Translations under genes and position numbers: made by a program
Assembly (NCBI RefSeq): GCF_963678635.1
Contig: NC_087064.1
Location: forward strand, 43,707,159-43,771,158
DNA from: Symsagittifera roscoffensis
Taxonomy: Eukaryota; Xenacoelomorpha; Acoela; Convolutidae
Direction of reading: 5' to 3'
DNA length: 64,000 nucleotides
In this document: piece after piece, positions 24,252 through 35,103 of the stretch
Numbering within the stretch: the first letter of the stretch is position 1
How the letters are laid out: each line of letters begins with the position of its first letter
The notes under the pieces: model-generated
Seen by the model: the letters and a program-made list of their open reading frames with translations, nothing else
Told to the model about the DNA's origin: nothing
Databases searched by the model: none

Positions 24252-24372
24252 AGTCAAGTTTTCATAACCGGTAAGCAGTGCGCCTTTTGTGGATTTTTCA
24301 TCGTAATATCCTATTCCTGTCATGTCTCTCACATCAATTCCGGTTGCTCTCCACGTAGCTGGGTTAAATTAA
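24252..24372 (-). pseudogene. 3' end of a CR1-like LINE (remnant)
   Basis: The minus-strand frame reads ATWRATGIDVRDM...STKGALLTGYENL, parallel to KHWKAIGIDMYEF...TTRGTA near 25,173-25,290, and ends in CTTGACT as that LINE does. It lies just upstream of the DRG2 start. It is a short, 5'-truncated remnant. Confidence 0.6.
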
Positions 24373-24375
24373 CTT

Positions 24376-24790
24376 ATGTTTTCAGGAAAAATTATTGAAA
24401 CCAATTTTTTTTTTATTTTAATAGTGAAGTGAAGTCAATTAGTCTACTTTCAAATTAATCCAACGGCTAGTGCAAAAGGCAAGCTATTCCGTAATTCCGG
24501 TAGGTGCAGTCCTTTGGGTAGTGAAGGGAAGTGGAAATATTTTTATGGAAAAGTCAAAATTAAAACCTGAATTTATTTGAGAATTTGCGATGTCTGAAAA
24601 CTGACATCATCATTGACGATAATGATACTAAGACATATGACTAGTCAAGTGGCAGAAATTCGTTGTATACAATTGTCAAGATTATATGACAAACATATAG
24701 AAACGAAGCTGAGATCCATACTACTACTACTACTTAATTTCACTTTATACCGAGATACCAACAAAAGCATTTACAGATAATTCAACTCAG
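24376..24790. other. Short intergenic stretch with CTA microsatellite
   Basis: No gene is visible. A short (CTA/ACT)n run is at about 24,719-24,734. Confidence 0.4.
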
Positions 24791-24806
24791 ACAAGCTTCC
24801 TCGATA

Positions 24807-25144
24807 GTGGCGATCCAGCAGCGGTCTGTGGTCACTCTGACGAGCTTCCTCGGTCACTCTGACGAACTTCCTTTCCTCGCTATGTTGGCGTTCCGGTTGC
24901 GTACTGTTACCGACAGCATACTGGAGCTCACCAAAACAGAACGCGACCGCATCAAAGAAGCGAAGAGATGGATGCAAGCCCCTAGCGGCGACGAATGCGC
25001 GGCAGCCGACTTCAAAATGAATGACCTGAAGCGCGCCATCAAAAAGATGAGAAGTAGAGGTGCCGCAGGTCGTGATGAGGTCTCGCCGACGTTCCTCAAG
25101 GACCTCGGGCCGGCCGCGAAAGAGGAATTGCTGTCCATCTTCAA
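24807..25144 (+). pseudogene. LINE reverse transcriptase, 5' segment (interrupted host element)
   Basis: The plus-strand frame contains DLKRAIKKMRSRGAAGRDEV followed by PTFLKDLGPAAKEELLSIF. This is the N-terminal reverse transcriptase landmark of non-LTR elements (DLxxAIxxLxxxKAPGxDxIxxxFLKxL). The frame is interrupted at 25,144 by another LINE inserted in the opposite direction and resumes at 25,578. GC content is clearly above that of the surroundings. It lacks an endonuclease domain here, so the element is 5'-truncated. Clade is uncertain. Confidence 0.75.
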
Positions 25145-25570
25145 GTCAAGTCAAGTCAAGTTTTTATGACCATTAGGCAGTGCCTCTTGTGGTCATTTCG
25201 AATGTTTTTTTTTCCTGTCTCCGTTCGAATTCGTACATGTCAATTCCAATCGCTTTCCAATGTTTGTCCAGTTTCCACTTGAATTCGTCGATGGTCTTGC
25301 TTTGCACTGTTTCCTGTGGCAGATTGTTCCAGTCGAGAGGTGCTCTAATCGTGAAGAAATTTTTTCGCATTTCTAGATTTGCTTTACGTACTACTACTTT
25401 ACATGCGTTACCTCTAGAATCCCTATCATTCCGCTCGAATAGTCCCGCAGTGGCATTCCTATCATACAAACCATAGCAGATTTTATACATTTCTATCATT
25501 GTCCCTCTTTTCCTTCTGTATTCCAGCGATGATAGATTCAGTTCTTTAATGCGTTCGTAATACGACCAGT
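25145..25570 (-). mobile_element. 5'-truncated CR1/L2-like LINE nested in another LINE
   Basis: The minus-strand frame (stop at 25,173-25,175) gives the C-terminal end of a CR1/L2-type reverse transcriptase: YYERIKELNLSSLEYRRKRG, MIEMYKICYG, WNNLPQETV and FKWKLDKHW. These are the family's conserved end landmarks. Its 3' end is a (TTGAC)n microsatellite, read on the plus strand as four TCAAG units at 25,141-25,160. The insertion is flanked by TCTTCAA at 25,138-25,144 and 25,571-25,577, a 7-bp target-site duplication. Removing it restores the host LINE frame exactly at IFN-EAEVPQPW. It is truncated at its 5' end, as expected for LINE insertion. Confidence 0.85.
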
Positions 25571-25857
25571 TCTTCAACGAGGCTGAAGTGCCACAACCCT
25601 GGAGGAACGCCACCATCATCCCTTTGCTCAGGATGGGGAAACCTTAAATCAACACCATTGCCAAATACCTCCCCGACGAAGTCAGAAACTCCATTTTTGC
25701 AGACGACCTCACCATCTGGGCTAGCAACAATCAGAAGGTAGAAGCGTGCGACAGCATCCAAAGAGCGGTCAGTAATATTGAAAGAAGATGACCCTGAGCG
25801 ATAAGAGCGTTGACACGTTCTTCTCGAATGGCTCTGGCGAGGCGAAGATTTTCTTGG
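25571..25857 (+). pseudogene. LINE reverse transcriptase, 3' segment (catalytic FADD)
   Basis: Resumes the frame of 24,807-25,144 after the nested insertion: EAEVPQPWRNATIIPLL, then a deletion, then DEVRNSIFADDLTIWASNN, which carries the catalytic FADD motif. Further on it reads KMTLSDKSVDTFFSNG, the conserved segment after the catalytic site. A stop (TAA after RMGKP) and the loss of sequence between GKP and INTIAKYL show it is dead. At about 25,857 it is cut by the start of the gag repeat. Confidence 0.75.
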
Positions 25858-27510
25858 CAGTATCCCGCTGTATCGCTTTTTGGCCATCGCGCAATTCAAG
25901 GCCTGCCCTTCCTAGTTGCTGGTGACCGCACTGTTTTCTTGTTTTTCTGTCCAGTCTTCTTCCTCAAAATGCAGCTTCCTTACTGTATCCAGATATCTAC
26001 ACAACCGTCGGGTTCATCCTTTTAACATTAACATAAACTTCTTGAACACCTTTTCAGACTTCTCGTTGCGCTCATTGGTCCTGGATAACCTTGTGAGTAA
26101 CGTCTCCAGGGACCTGTTAAGAGGTTCGAGCGCTGTGGCTATCGCTGTTGCTTCCCGTGAACATCCCGTTTGATTGTTCTTATCTGTTGTTTGAGGCTCT
26201 GAAACTTCCCTCCTGTCGGAGTCGCTAGGCTGAGCTTTTTCCTGGTTCAACTCGCATGTGCGTCACATCTTCCACTCGCATAAGCGTATGTCTCGCGTAG
26301 GTCGTTCGTTCGAGATTGGCCTACTGCCAATAGAGCCTCCTTTGATGTTCGTGATAATTCTCGTCTGCTGACTCCCAGTGGCGCTACAGGATGAAATACC
26401 CTTTCCTCTTGTGGACCCATACGTCCGTCCTCTGTTTGGATGCTCGTTAGAAATCACTCTCCGCTCTCTGCTAGCGTCTCTCTAGTGTACTCTTCTATTT
26501 CTAGATCCGCTCCTCTTTACCAGGAGGCCATCGAATCTGTCCATTATAGCCTGAGTGCTATTTTCAATCATTGCGTCCCTCCTTGTATCGAGAGTACCAA
26601 GAGTCTGCAGGTCACCTCTCAATCGTTATTCTCTTTCATCAGCCTCCCTTGTCTTTCGCGACAATTTCTTGGCAGAGTCGACATCTTTCCTGTCTTTTAA
26701 GCGTTTCTCGATTTTATTAACATCCTGTCTGTTGCGATTTATTTCCTCCGCAGGCTTTTTCTTTCAAGATGAACTGCTCTTCCCAGTTCACTCAATCTCA
26801 TTGAGATTTGTTCATTCTGCTCACCCATGCTATCCAGTTTGTTACTGGTCTAGACTCCGTTTGGTACTGGAGTATTTGTCCATTTTGAATCGAAGGTCCT
26901 TCGTACTCTGTCTCTTCTAGTTCCTCTAGTGTGTTTCTTGACCTGCATGTAGTCGTTCCTTATTTCCTGAAATAGTCGTTCCTTATTGCATGTCCTAATT
27001 GGTCATTGTCATGAATTTTTGTATTCCATCAACAGTCTTGTTTATGGTTCTGACCGCACGAAATTGATCCAAATAGCCATTCTCCATGTTTGCGGATGCC
27101 TCGTTTTCATCAGTTGATTTGCTCAAGCTCACTTGAGTCTCAGAGTCATCATTTTCTCCATTGTCTTCATCCTCTTTTTGGGTGTCGATTTTAGCGCCAG
27201 TTCCCTTTCCCATGGTAAACGTAAAGAAATTTCCCAAATTGTTCTTTGCTTGTTCCGAAAACATGGAAGATGTTGCCGCTTTCTCTGTCACCCCATTCAC
27301 CATGGTGTTGTCAGTAGGTGCGCCTCCTACTGCTTGATTTTCAATCGAAATTTTGGAGGATTCCGACATTCCTTCTCGATAAAGAGTCCCGGTCAAATTA
27401 GCGAAATTATGGCCCTGTTCTTCGCGAGTAGATTCACTCGTTAATCTCCTGAGCAAGTTTCCTTTGTTTCCACGTCCTGCTTGACTTTCGTCCTGCAAAT
27501 TCGACTCTGG
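25858..27510 (-). pseudogene. Retrotransposon gag fragment, minus copy 1
   Basis: The minus strand encodes a broken Gag-like protein. A 167-residue acidic, Ser/Thr- and Glu-rich frame lies at 26,995-27,498 (starts QDESQAGRG). Shorter frames follow, including a Lys/Glu-rich stretch (EEINRNRQDVNKIEKRLKD) that should form a coiled coil. No zinc knuckle was found in this part. The same protein occurs on the plus strand at 30,724-31,790, where it begins with MSLDKLRIPKLN. The minus copy lacks that N-terminus and starts at the QDE position, beside a 0.5 kb spacer. It recurs at 28,577-30,195. Assignment to a Gypsy-type element comes from the protease fragment found downstream of the plus copy. Confidence 0.6.
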
Positions 27511-28023
27511 TTAAATTCGGACCGGATTCCGAAATTGAATTTTTTGAAAAGTTATTGCCGTGAGAGTTTTAGTAGGTCTAGCTCGGGCAATCCGAAGGCA
27601 GATAGGTAACACATAACTCTGTGGGTGCAACAGTCGCCCATTTGAGAAAGATACTGACTTCAAGTTTTCTCTGCTTAGTGCTACACTAAACAGAGAAAAA
27701 TCTTTCTTAAAAAAACCAGTTCAACTATTAAATAGCGACAGACCAATTGGAATACACAAGCATTTTTTGATTCTTTCTTTCTCGAGTTGAAGAATTTTTT
27801 TTTGATTTTTTATAACTTATTAATTTTCATTGTTATTGATTGGGTAGCGAGTGCACTATCGTTTAAAGATATTGACATTATCAGATGTGCTAGCATTTTA
27901 TCATAAAGTTTTTCAGTTAAATTTTTTGGACACTATCGTTTTGTGTTAATGTTATCTGTTGTCAGACAACAAATACGGTAGCAAGCGAATCAAGTGAGTG
28001 AGCAGTACAAAAAGATAAACCAA
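27511..28023. repeat. Spacer between head-to-head gag copies, unit 1 (possible LTR/5' leader)
   Basis: A noncoding block of about 510 bp repeated at 30,196-30,723. It lies between a minus-strand gag and a plus-strand gag. A palindrome TGTTGTCAGACAACA is at about 27,956-27,970, close to the plus gag start. In the plus direction it should contain the element's LTR or leader, but I could not find a second LTR copy to prove limits. Confidence 0.45.
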
Positions 28024-28576
28024 AATGAGTTTAGACAAGTTGAGGATACCTAAGCTAAATGATAGCTCCAAGAAGCTTATATTGATGAAACAAACGAAAT
28101 CGATGATTGATCTTTTTGTGGAAAAAACCAAGAAGACTCGGAACAAGAAGGGGAGAAAAGTTTCGGACGAGATTGAGTGAACTGGGAAGAGCAGTTCATG
28201 TTGAAAAAAAAAAGCCTGCGGAGGAAATAAATCGCAACAGACAGGATGTTAATAAAATCGAGAAACGCTTAAAAGACAGAAAAGATATCGACTCTGCCAG
28301 GAAATTATCCTGAAAGACAAGGGAGGCTGAAGAAAGAGAATAACGATTGAGAGGTGACCTGTAGACTCTTGGTACTCTCGATACAAGGAGGAACGCAATG
28401 ATTGAAAAACGCACTCAGGCTATAATGTACAGATTCGATGGCCTCCTGGTAAACAGGAGCGGATCTAGAAATAGAAGAGCACACTAGAGAGACTCTAGCA
28501 GAGAGCGGAGAGTGATTTTTAACGAGCATCTAAACATAGGACGGACGTATGGGTCCACAAGAGGAAGGGGTAACTC
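28024..28576 (+). pseudogene. Retrotransposon gag fragment, plus copy 1 (internally deleted)
   Basis: Begins ATGAGTTTAGACAAG, giving MSLDKLRIPKLNDSSKK and a Lys-rich stretch. It then jumps near 28,165 to the TRLSELGRAVH...EEINRNRQDVNKIEK coiled-coil part. Compared with 30,724-31,790, several hundred bases are deleted at this joint. It stops at about 28,576, where the minus gag of unit 2 begins. Confidence 0.6.
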
Positions 28577-30195
28577 AGTATCCCGCTGTATTGCTTTTTG
28601 GCCATCGCGCAATTCAGGGCCTGCCCTTCCTAGTTGCTGGTGACCGCACTGTTTTCTTGTTTTTCTGTCCACTCTTTTTCCTCAAAATGCAGCTTCAATA
28701 CTCTATCCAGATATCTACACAACCGTCGGGTTCATCCTTTCAACCTTAACATAAACTTCTTGAACACCTTTTCAGACTTCTCGTTGCGCTCATTGGTCCT
28801 GGATAACCTTGTGAGTAACGTCTCCAGGGACCTGTTAAGAGGTTCGAGCGCTGTGGCTATCGCTGTTGCTTCCCGTGAACATCCCGTTTGATTGTTCTTA
28901 TCTGTTGTTTGAGGCTCTGAAACTTCCCTCCTGTCGGAGTCGCTAGGCTGAGCTTTTTCCTGGTTCAACTCGCATGTGCGTCACATCTTCCACTCGCATA
29001 AGCGTATGTCTCGCGTAGGTCGTTCGTTCGAGATTGGCCTACTGCCAATAGAGCCTCCTTTGATGTTCGTGATAATTCTCGTCTGCTGACTCCCAGTGGC
29101 GCTACAGGATGAAATACCCCTTCCTCTTGTGGACCCATACGTCCGTCCTCTGTTTGGATGCTCGTTAGAAATCACTCTCCGCTCTCTGCTAGCGTCTCTC
29201 TAGTGTACTCTTCTATTTCTAGATCCGCTCCTCTTTACCAGGAGGCCATCGAATCTGTCCATTATAGCCTGAGTGCTATTTTCAATCATTGCGTCCCTCC
29301 TTGTATCGAGAGTACCAAGAGTCTGCAGGTCACCTCTCAATCGTTATTCTCTTTCATCAGCCTCCCTTGTCTTTCGGGACAATTTCTTGGCAGAGTCGAC
29401 ATCTTTCCTGTCTTTTAAGCGTTTCTCGATTTTATTAACATCCTGTCTGTTGCGATTTATTTCCTCCGCAGGCTTTTTCTTTCAAGATGAACTGATCTTC
29501 CCAGTTCACTCAATCTCATTGAGATTTGTTCATTCTGCTCACCCATGCTATCCAGTTTGTTACTGGTCTAGACTCCGTTTGGTACTGGAGTATTTGTCCA
29601 TTTTGAATCGAAGGTCCTTCGTACTCTGCCTCTTCTAGTTCCTCTAGTGTGTTTTTTGACCTGATAAAACTAGTCGTTCCTTATTGCATGTCCTAATTGG
29701 TCATTGTCATGAACTTTTGTATTCCATCAACAGTCTTGTTTATGGTTCTGACCGCACGAAATTGATCCAAATAGCCATTCTCCATGTTTGCGGATGCCTC
29801 GTTTTCATCAGTTGATTAACTCAAGCTCACTTGAGTCTCAGAGTCATCATTTTCTCCATTGTCTTCATCCTCTTTTTGAGTGTCGATTTTAGCGCCAGTT
29901 CCTTTTCCCATGGTAAACGGAAAAAAATTTCCCAAATTGTTCTTTACTTGTTCCGAAAACAAGGAAGATGTTGCCGCTTCCTCTGTCACCCCATTCATCA
30001 TGGTGTTGTCAGTAGTTGCGCCTCCTACTGCTTGATTTTCAATCGAAATTTTGGACGATTCCGACATTCCTTCTCGATAAAGAGTCCCGGTCAAATTAGC
30101 GAAATTATGGCCCTGTTCTTCGCGAGTAGATTCACTCGTTAATCTCCTGAGCAAGTTTCCTTTGTTTCCACGTCCTGCTTGACCTTCATCCTGCA
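28577..30195 (-). pseudogene. Retrotransposon gag fragment, minus copy 2
   Basis: Nearly identical to 25,858-27,510, offset by about 2.7 kb, with the same broken frames (for example 126 residues at 29,816-30,196, where an extra stop now shortens the 167-residue frame of copy 1). The left edge is joined to the plus gag of unit 1 within GTRRGRG-coding sequence. Confidence 0.6.
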
Positions 30196-30723
30196 AATTC
30201 GACTCTGATTAAATTCGGACCGGATTCCCAAATTAAATTTTTTGAAAAGTTATTGCCGTGAGAGTTTTAGTAGGTCTAGCTCGGGCAATCCGAAGGCAGA
30301 TAGGTAACACAGAACTCTGTGGGTGCAACAGTCGCCCATTTGAGAAAGATACTGACTTCAAGTTTTCTCTGCTTAGTGCTACACTAAACAGAGAAAAATC
30401 TTTCTTAAAAAAACCAGTTCAACTATTAAATAGCGACAGACCAATTGGAATACACAAGCATTTTTTGATTCTTTCTTTCTCGAGTTGAAGAATTTTTTTT
30501 TGATTTTTTATAACTTATTAATTTTCATTGTTATTGATTGGGTAGCGAGTGCACTATCGTTTAAAGATATTGACATCATCAGATGTGCTAGCATTTTTAT
30601 CATAAAATTTTTCAGTTAAATTTTTTGGACACTATCGATTTGTGTTAATGTTATCTGTTGTCAGACAACAAATACGGTAGCAAGCGAATCAAGTGAGTGA
30701 GCAGTAAAAAAAGATAAACCAAA
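30196..30723. repeat. Spacer between head-to-head gag copies, unit 2
   Basis: Copy of 27,511-28,023 with the same palindrome near its right end (about 30,656-30,670) and few substitutions. Confidence 0.45.
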
Positions 30724-31790
30724 ATGAGTTTAGACAAGTTGAGGATACCTAAGCTAAATGATAGCTCCAAGAAGCTTATATTGATGAAACAAACGAAATC
30801 GAAGATTGATCTTTTTGTGGAAAAAACCAAGAAGACTCGGAACAAGAAGGGGAGAAAAGTTTCGGGCGAAATGGTTGAAACAAGGAGTCAGAAGGTCTCG
30901 GAAGACAAAAGGACAAATTGGAAAAAAAATCATCCGGGCCCTGCTCAGGATGAAAATCAAGCGGGACGTGGAACTGAAGGATACGGAACCAGGAGATTAA
31001 CAAGTGAATCTACTCCCATATAAGAGGGCCATAAATTTGCTACTTAGACCGGGCTTTTTGATTTAGAAGAAATGTCGGAATTTTCCGACATTTAGATTGA
31101 AAATCCAACAATAGGAGGCTCACCTAATGGCAACACCATGATGGTTGGGTTGACATAAAAAAGTTAACATCTTCCTGGTTTTCGGAACAAGTAAAAAACA
31201 ATTTGGGAAATTTATTTCCCTTTACAATGGCAAAGGGAACTGGCGCTAAAGTCGACATCCAAAAAAAGACAATGGAGAAAATGATGACTCTGAGACTCAA
31301 GTGAGCTTGAGCAAATCAACTGATGAAAACGAGGCATCCGCAAACATGGAGAATGACTATTTGGATCAATTTCGTGCGGTCAGAATCATAAACAAGACTG
31401 TTGATGGAATACAAAAGTTCATGACAATGACCAATTAGGACATGCAATAAGGAACGACTAGTTTTATCAGGTCAAGAAACACACTGGAGGAACTAGAGAA
31501 GGCAGAGTACGAAGGACCTTCGATTCAAAATGGAAAAATACTCCTGTAGCGCCACTGGGAGTCAGCAGCCTAGGATTAACACGAACATCAGAGGAGGCTC
31601 TATTGACAGTAGGCCAATCTCGAACGAACGACCTACGCGAGACAGACGCACATGCGAGTGGAAGATGTGACGCACATGCGAGTTGAACCAGCCCAGCGAC
31701 TGCGACAGGAGGGAAATTTCAGAGCCTCAAACAACAGATATGAACAATCAAACGGGATGTTCACGGGAAGCAGTTTTTGAGAGGAGTGAT
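30724..31790 (+). pseudogene. Retrotransposon gag, plus copy 2 (longest)
   Basis: Starts MSLDKLRIPKLNDSSKK with an upstream AACCAAAATG context. It stays open for 99 codons to 31,023, passing through QDENQAGRG, the point at which the minus copies begin. Beyond 31,023 it is interrupted by stops and small indels, but the frame pieces match the minus gag in order (for example SKSTDENEASANMEN read across shifts). It is followed on the same strand by the protease-bearing segment 31,790-32,485, so this is the gag of that element. Confidence 0.65.
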
Positions 31791-32485
31791 TGCAAAACTC
31801 GGCCTCAGGTGTTTCTTTTGCAACCTGGAGGGTCAGTTTAAATCAGATTATTCATGAGCACCCATGGCATGAGAGGGCTTGTCAGACGTTAAAACCAGCA
31901 AGGCACGCCGGAAGTAATCTGAGTGCACCATCAGAGTTAACCAAGATGTATCTGGATATTTATTCAGATTATCTGAGACAAGCAGAGCCATGCACTGAAC
32001 CGAGGGCTGTGCAAGCCTTGTTAGCGACGGGTGGCACTCGAACATTGAAACTCCACGGGCATTATGTGGAAGTCTACGGACCATATTAAGTGATGCTCAA
32101 TGTGGATGGGATAAGTAATTACACCAAGACCTATGTCACGACGGACAATGACCAAACAAGACAGATATGATTGGGTCAGAAAGAGCTGAAGGTCCGTAGA
32201 AATGGTCATGACCGCATGATGGAACAGGATGCTGTACACATTTGATATGAAACAGACGAGACTGCGCATCCGCTAGACACCGATGGAAAGAAGATCGGAG
32301 TAACAGGACTCCTAGACACAGGAGCAGTAGTCAGTGCAATGCCGATAAAGACATGGGAAAAGATGGGTTTGACCAGGGAGGACCTGATACCAACAAATTT
32401 AAGGTTGGCAGTTTTCGTGGTAGCATAAATCTTGGGGATTAATTTTGTCAAGACGGAACGAATGGCCTTATTTTTTCAAGATGGC
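31790..32485 (+). pseudogene. Gag C-terminus and retropepsin-type protease fragment
   Basis: The frame 31,790-32,089 includes SELTKMYLDIYSDYLRQAEP and ends LHGHYVEVYGPY; the frame is then broken. At about 32,275-32,410 IGVTGLLDTGAVVSAMP carries the DTGA active-site motif (32,314-32,325) of retroviral-type aspartic proteases, followed by TREDLIPTNLRLA. The sequence ends in unrelated DNA near 32,485, before the reverse transcriptase, so pol is missing. The arrangement resembles Gypsy-type elements known from corals and other marine invertebrates, from memory only. Confidence 0.7.
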
Positions 32486-34267
32486 TGAAATCGAAACGAT
32501 TAAGAATCATTCAGAGCAACCATCGCGCTCAGTGTTTTAATCATTCTTGAGTCTGGAGTATTCTGGAGGTCCTTCAGAAAAAACTTGAAATTCTTTGAAC
32601 AAGATGAACTCGACTTAACTTCAAAGCGAGACACAACCTGCTCACATTCTGTCCAAGTTTTTGCTTACATAGATTCATTCTTTTTCAGAATGAAATGGAT
32701 CATTTAAAAACAGCAACTTCCATGCTTAAAAAACTAATTGTTTGCAAACCGATTCAGTCTATGAAATAACTTGAACTATTTCATATGAAGAATATTTATC
32801 TTGCAAACTTTTTTTCACGAACTGATGAGTTTTTGAATTAATTTTCTAAAATCTCATACCTGGAATACAGCGCTGATTTGATTTTTCCGGACAAAACACA
32901 AAAGTTGGAAATTAAAAACGCGTTTTTCTTGTAATGAAATTGTTGAGACATAAATTTTAAAGAGAAAACGTTTGTTAGAATTTTTGCAGAAATAATATGG
33001 TCCAATTTTCTTCGAAACTGGTGTACAACATTTTAGCCCAAAAAAATTATCAGTCTAAAGTTAAGCTGAATCTACTCAGTCAAAATTACCTCAAAATTTC
33101 ATCTTATAGAGCTCAACAAAATTAAAAAGACTATAATCTCCTATTAAACGAATAAACCAATTTTTGTTTTGTTTGATAACAAAAAAGACAATTTTAAAAT
33201 AATAAATTTCCATTTGTTAATATGATTGATAGCTTTACTTTAGTTGTACTTTACAAGCCATGAGTAAACTATTTTGGAGTAAAATTTTGGGCGCCAAAAA
33301 ACAAATTGCACCATAGTAATTCTGCTAAAACTCTAAGCAGCAAGTTGTGTCTTCATCATTTTTTGCGTAAAATCAATCGAATTTAAGAACAACACATTTC
33401 AAATTTACCATATGCTTTTTTTGAATTTGTTCAAAGTTTCCTTGCTTCAATAGCTGGATCACAACAACTAATTTTTTCGATTCGATGGATTAATGGAGTC
33501 GGGCTTGCTAGTATTAAAAAACGTTTCCTGTTTCCTCCACACGCTTTGTAGAGCACAAAAAGGAGTTAAAAACACCCTCATTGCTAGATTAAACAAATTT
33601 TAAAACCCCACAACTTTATGAAAACTGGTCAACGGTAAATTTCGATTAAATGTGAGCTCAGAGCATCAGAAATATTCAGAGTGTTTTCAAAAAATAAAAT
33701 TAAAAGTGTGCCTTAAAACTGATTGAAAATTAATTTTGAAGTTTTCTCCAAAAACAATTAATCAAATTTTGTTTATCCTCTTTGAAAAAATTTTGTTCCG
33801 GAACATAGAAGCAGTAATTTACAGTTTTCAATCGAAAAAAAACCAGTAGCCAAATCAAAGATAGGATAAAACCTAAATTTTATGACGCTCTGTAGCAACT
33901 CTGTCAAAGTTTTTTCGAAAACTTGATTTTGTGACCCAACCATCCTTTTAAACAACAAATTGAGTTTGAAAGTTGAAGTTAAAAAATTTCTTCTCAAATC
34001 TTATTTTTCATGGTTTAAGAAAGTTACTATATATTTTTCGAAATGGGTATGGCTTTTTTAAAATAGTTATCCTCTTTGTCAGTTTTCAGTTCCAGAACAA
34101 GGAGTTTATTTTTTAAATATAACTTTCTAACTATTTGAAAGGACCTAGCCAATTCAAATTTCAAGACTTTGTTTAGCAACTGTTCAAGTTGGCCGTGAAT
34201 CCAAATTTTTGCTGTGATTAAGGCCTAGCAACATGTTAACTTTTTCAAGCAGCCACAAATCAAACAA
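32486..34267. other. AT-rich intergenic region
   Basis: No gene is visible. A 40-bp relic of the 10.7-11.5 kb tandem repeat is at about 32,745-32,790. Otherwise there are only A/T tracts. Confidence 0.4.
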
Positions 34268-34735
34268 GACTGCTCGTATCAGGGCGAAGCCCTGAAAGTT
34301 CCGATTGCCTTTCAAGTTCCGATTTGAGATTTTATGTGAAAACATCCCCCCACACGTCATATTAAGTAAAAAGTGATAGATTTTGCGCCTATTAACAAAT
34401 TAAATTATGGCATATAAGCTTCCGTCAACCAATTTGGAACGATTTCTAAGACGGATAAAATCTCCGCTTACGCGTTAAAAGCGCGAATTACATCGCGCGT
34501 TAATTGTCCCAAATTGGTGAAAATGGCCAAAATAGCACTCTTTAAACCCTCATAACTTTACGAAAAAGGTTAACAGGTAAATTATTTTTTCAAATTTAAG
34601 CTCAGGACAACAATAGCTTTTGAATTTCAAAAATGGCTAGTTAAAAAGTCGAAATTCGTCTGAAGAAAAAAAAAACCCCCACTAGCAAAAAAAGTCGAAA
34701 CAACAAGAAAAATTTCTGAGTCGGATTAAATAGCC
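34268..34735 (+). repeat. GGGCGAAGCCC-core interspersed repeat, long copy 1
   Basis: Starts CAAGACTGCTCGTATCAGGG, carries the palindrome AGGGCGAAGCCCT, then GTTCCGATTGCC. It continues through AACCAATTTGGAACGATTT and GGCTAGTTAAAAAGTCGAAA to AGTCGAAACAACAAG. Related copies are at 43,975-44,355 and 47,568-48,050, with a reverse-complement copy at 62,424-62,885. GTTCCGA-type sequence near one end and TCGAAAC-type at the other form short imperfect inverted repeats. No protein is encoded. Confidence 0.65.
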
Positions 34736-34886
34736 ACGTACTCGTTGATAACACAAAATAAATCGCTCGTTACTGTTTCCAAGTCAGCAAATTTCAAAAT
34801 CCCACAATTCAGGAAAATTAATCACAGATGAAACTTCACTTAAGTTTTGTTGGCAAGATATTTGAGTTGAAAATTATTCAAAGTTG

Positions 34887-35103
34887 TGTTGTATAGAGTA
34901 ATTTAGTTCATTTCGGAAGCTGTCAATCAAATGTCCACTCTCGGTGCTAGACTAATTGATTAGTAGGTGTTTGTCCTTGGAACAATCTGTCACCCTTGGA
35001 TACTGTTCTCAACCACTCTCTATGCTAACTTTGTAAGATTAAGTTGACTATCTCTTCTACTGGTATTAACAATTAGACGACTATCGTTTTACCCTTTTCA
35101 ACA
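34887..35103 (+). repeat. 5' LTR of Gypsy element 1 (217 bp)
   Basis: Begins TGTTGTATAGAG and ends TTTTCAACA, with TGTTG/CAACA termini. It matches 40,122-40,338 over the same 217 bp with about eight differences counted by eye. The flanking GTTG at 34,883-34,886 pairs with GTTG at 40,339-40,342 as a 4-bp target-site duplication. Confidence 0.92.

Noticed and set aside
25141-25160. TCAAG repeats as a telomere-like or regulatory repeat
   Set aside because: Only four units, exactly at the 3' end of a LINE; it is the element's microsatellite tail.
26440-26920. Plus-strand Ser/Leu/Phe-rich frames of 86 and 121 codons (repeated at 29,158-29,638)
   Set aside because: They are the antisense of the coiled-coil part of the gag relic; their repetition follows the locus duplication.
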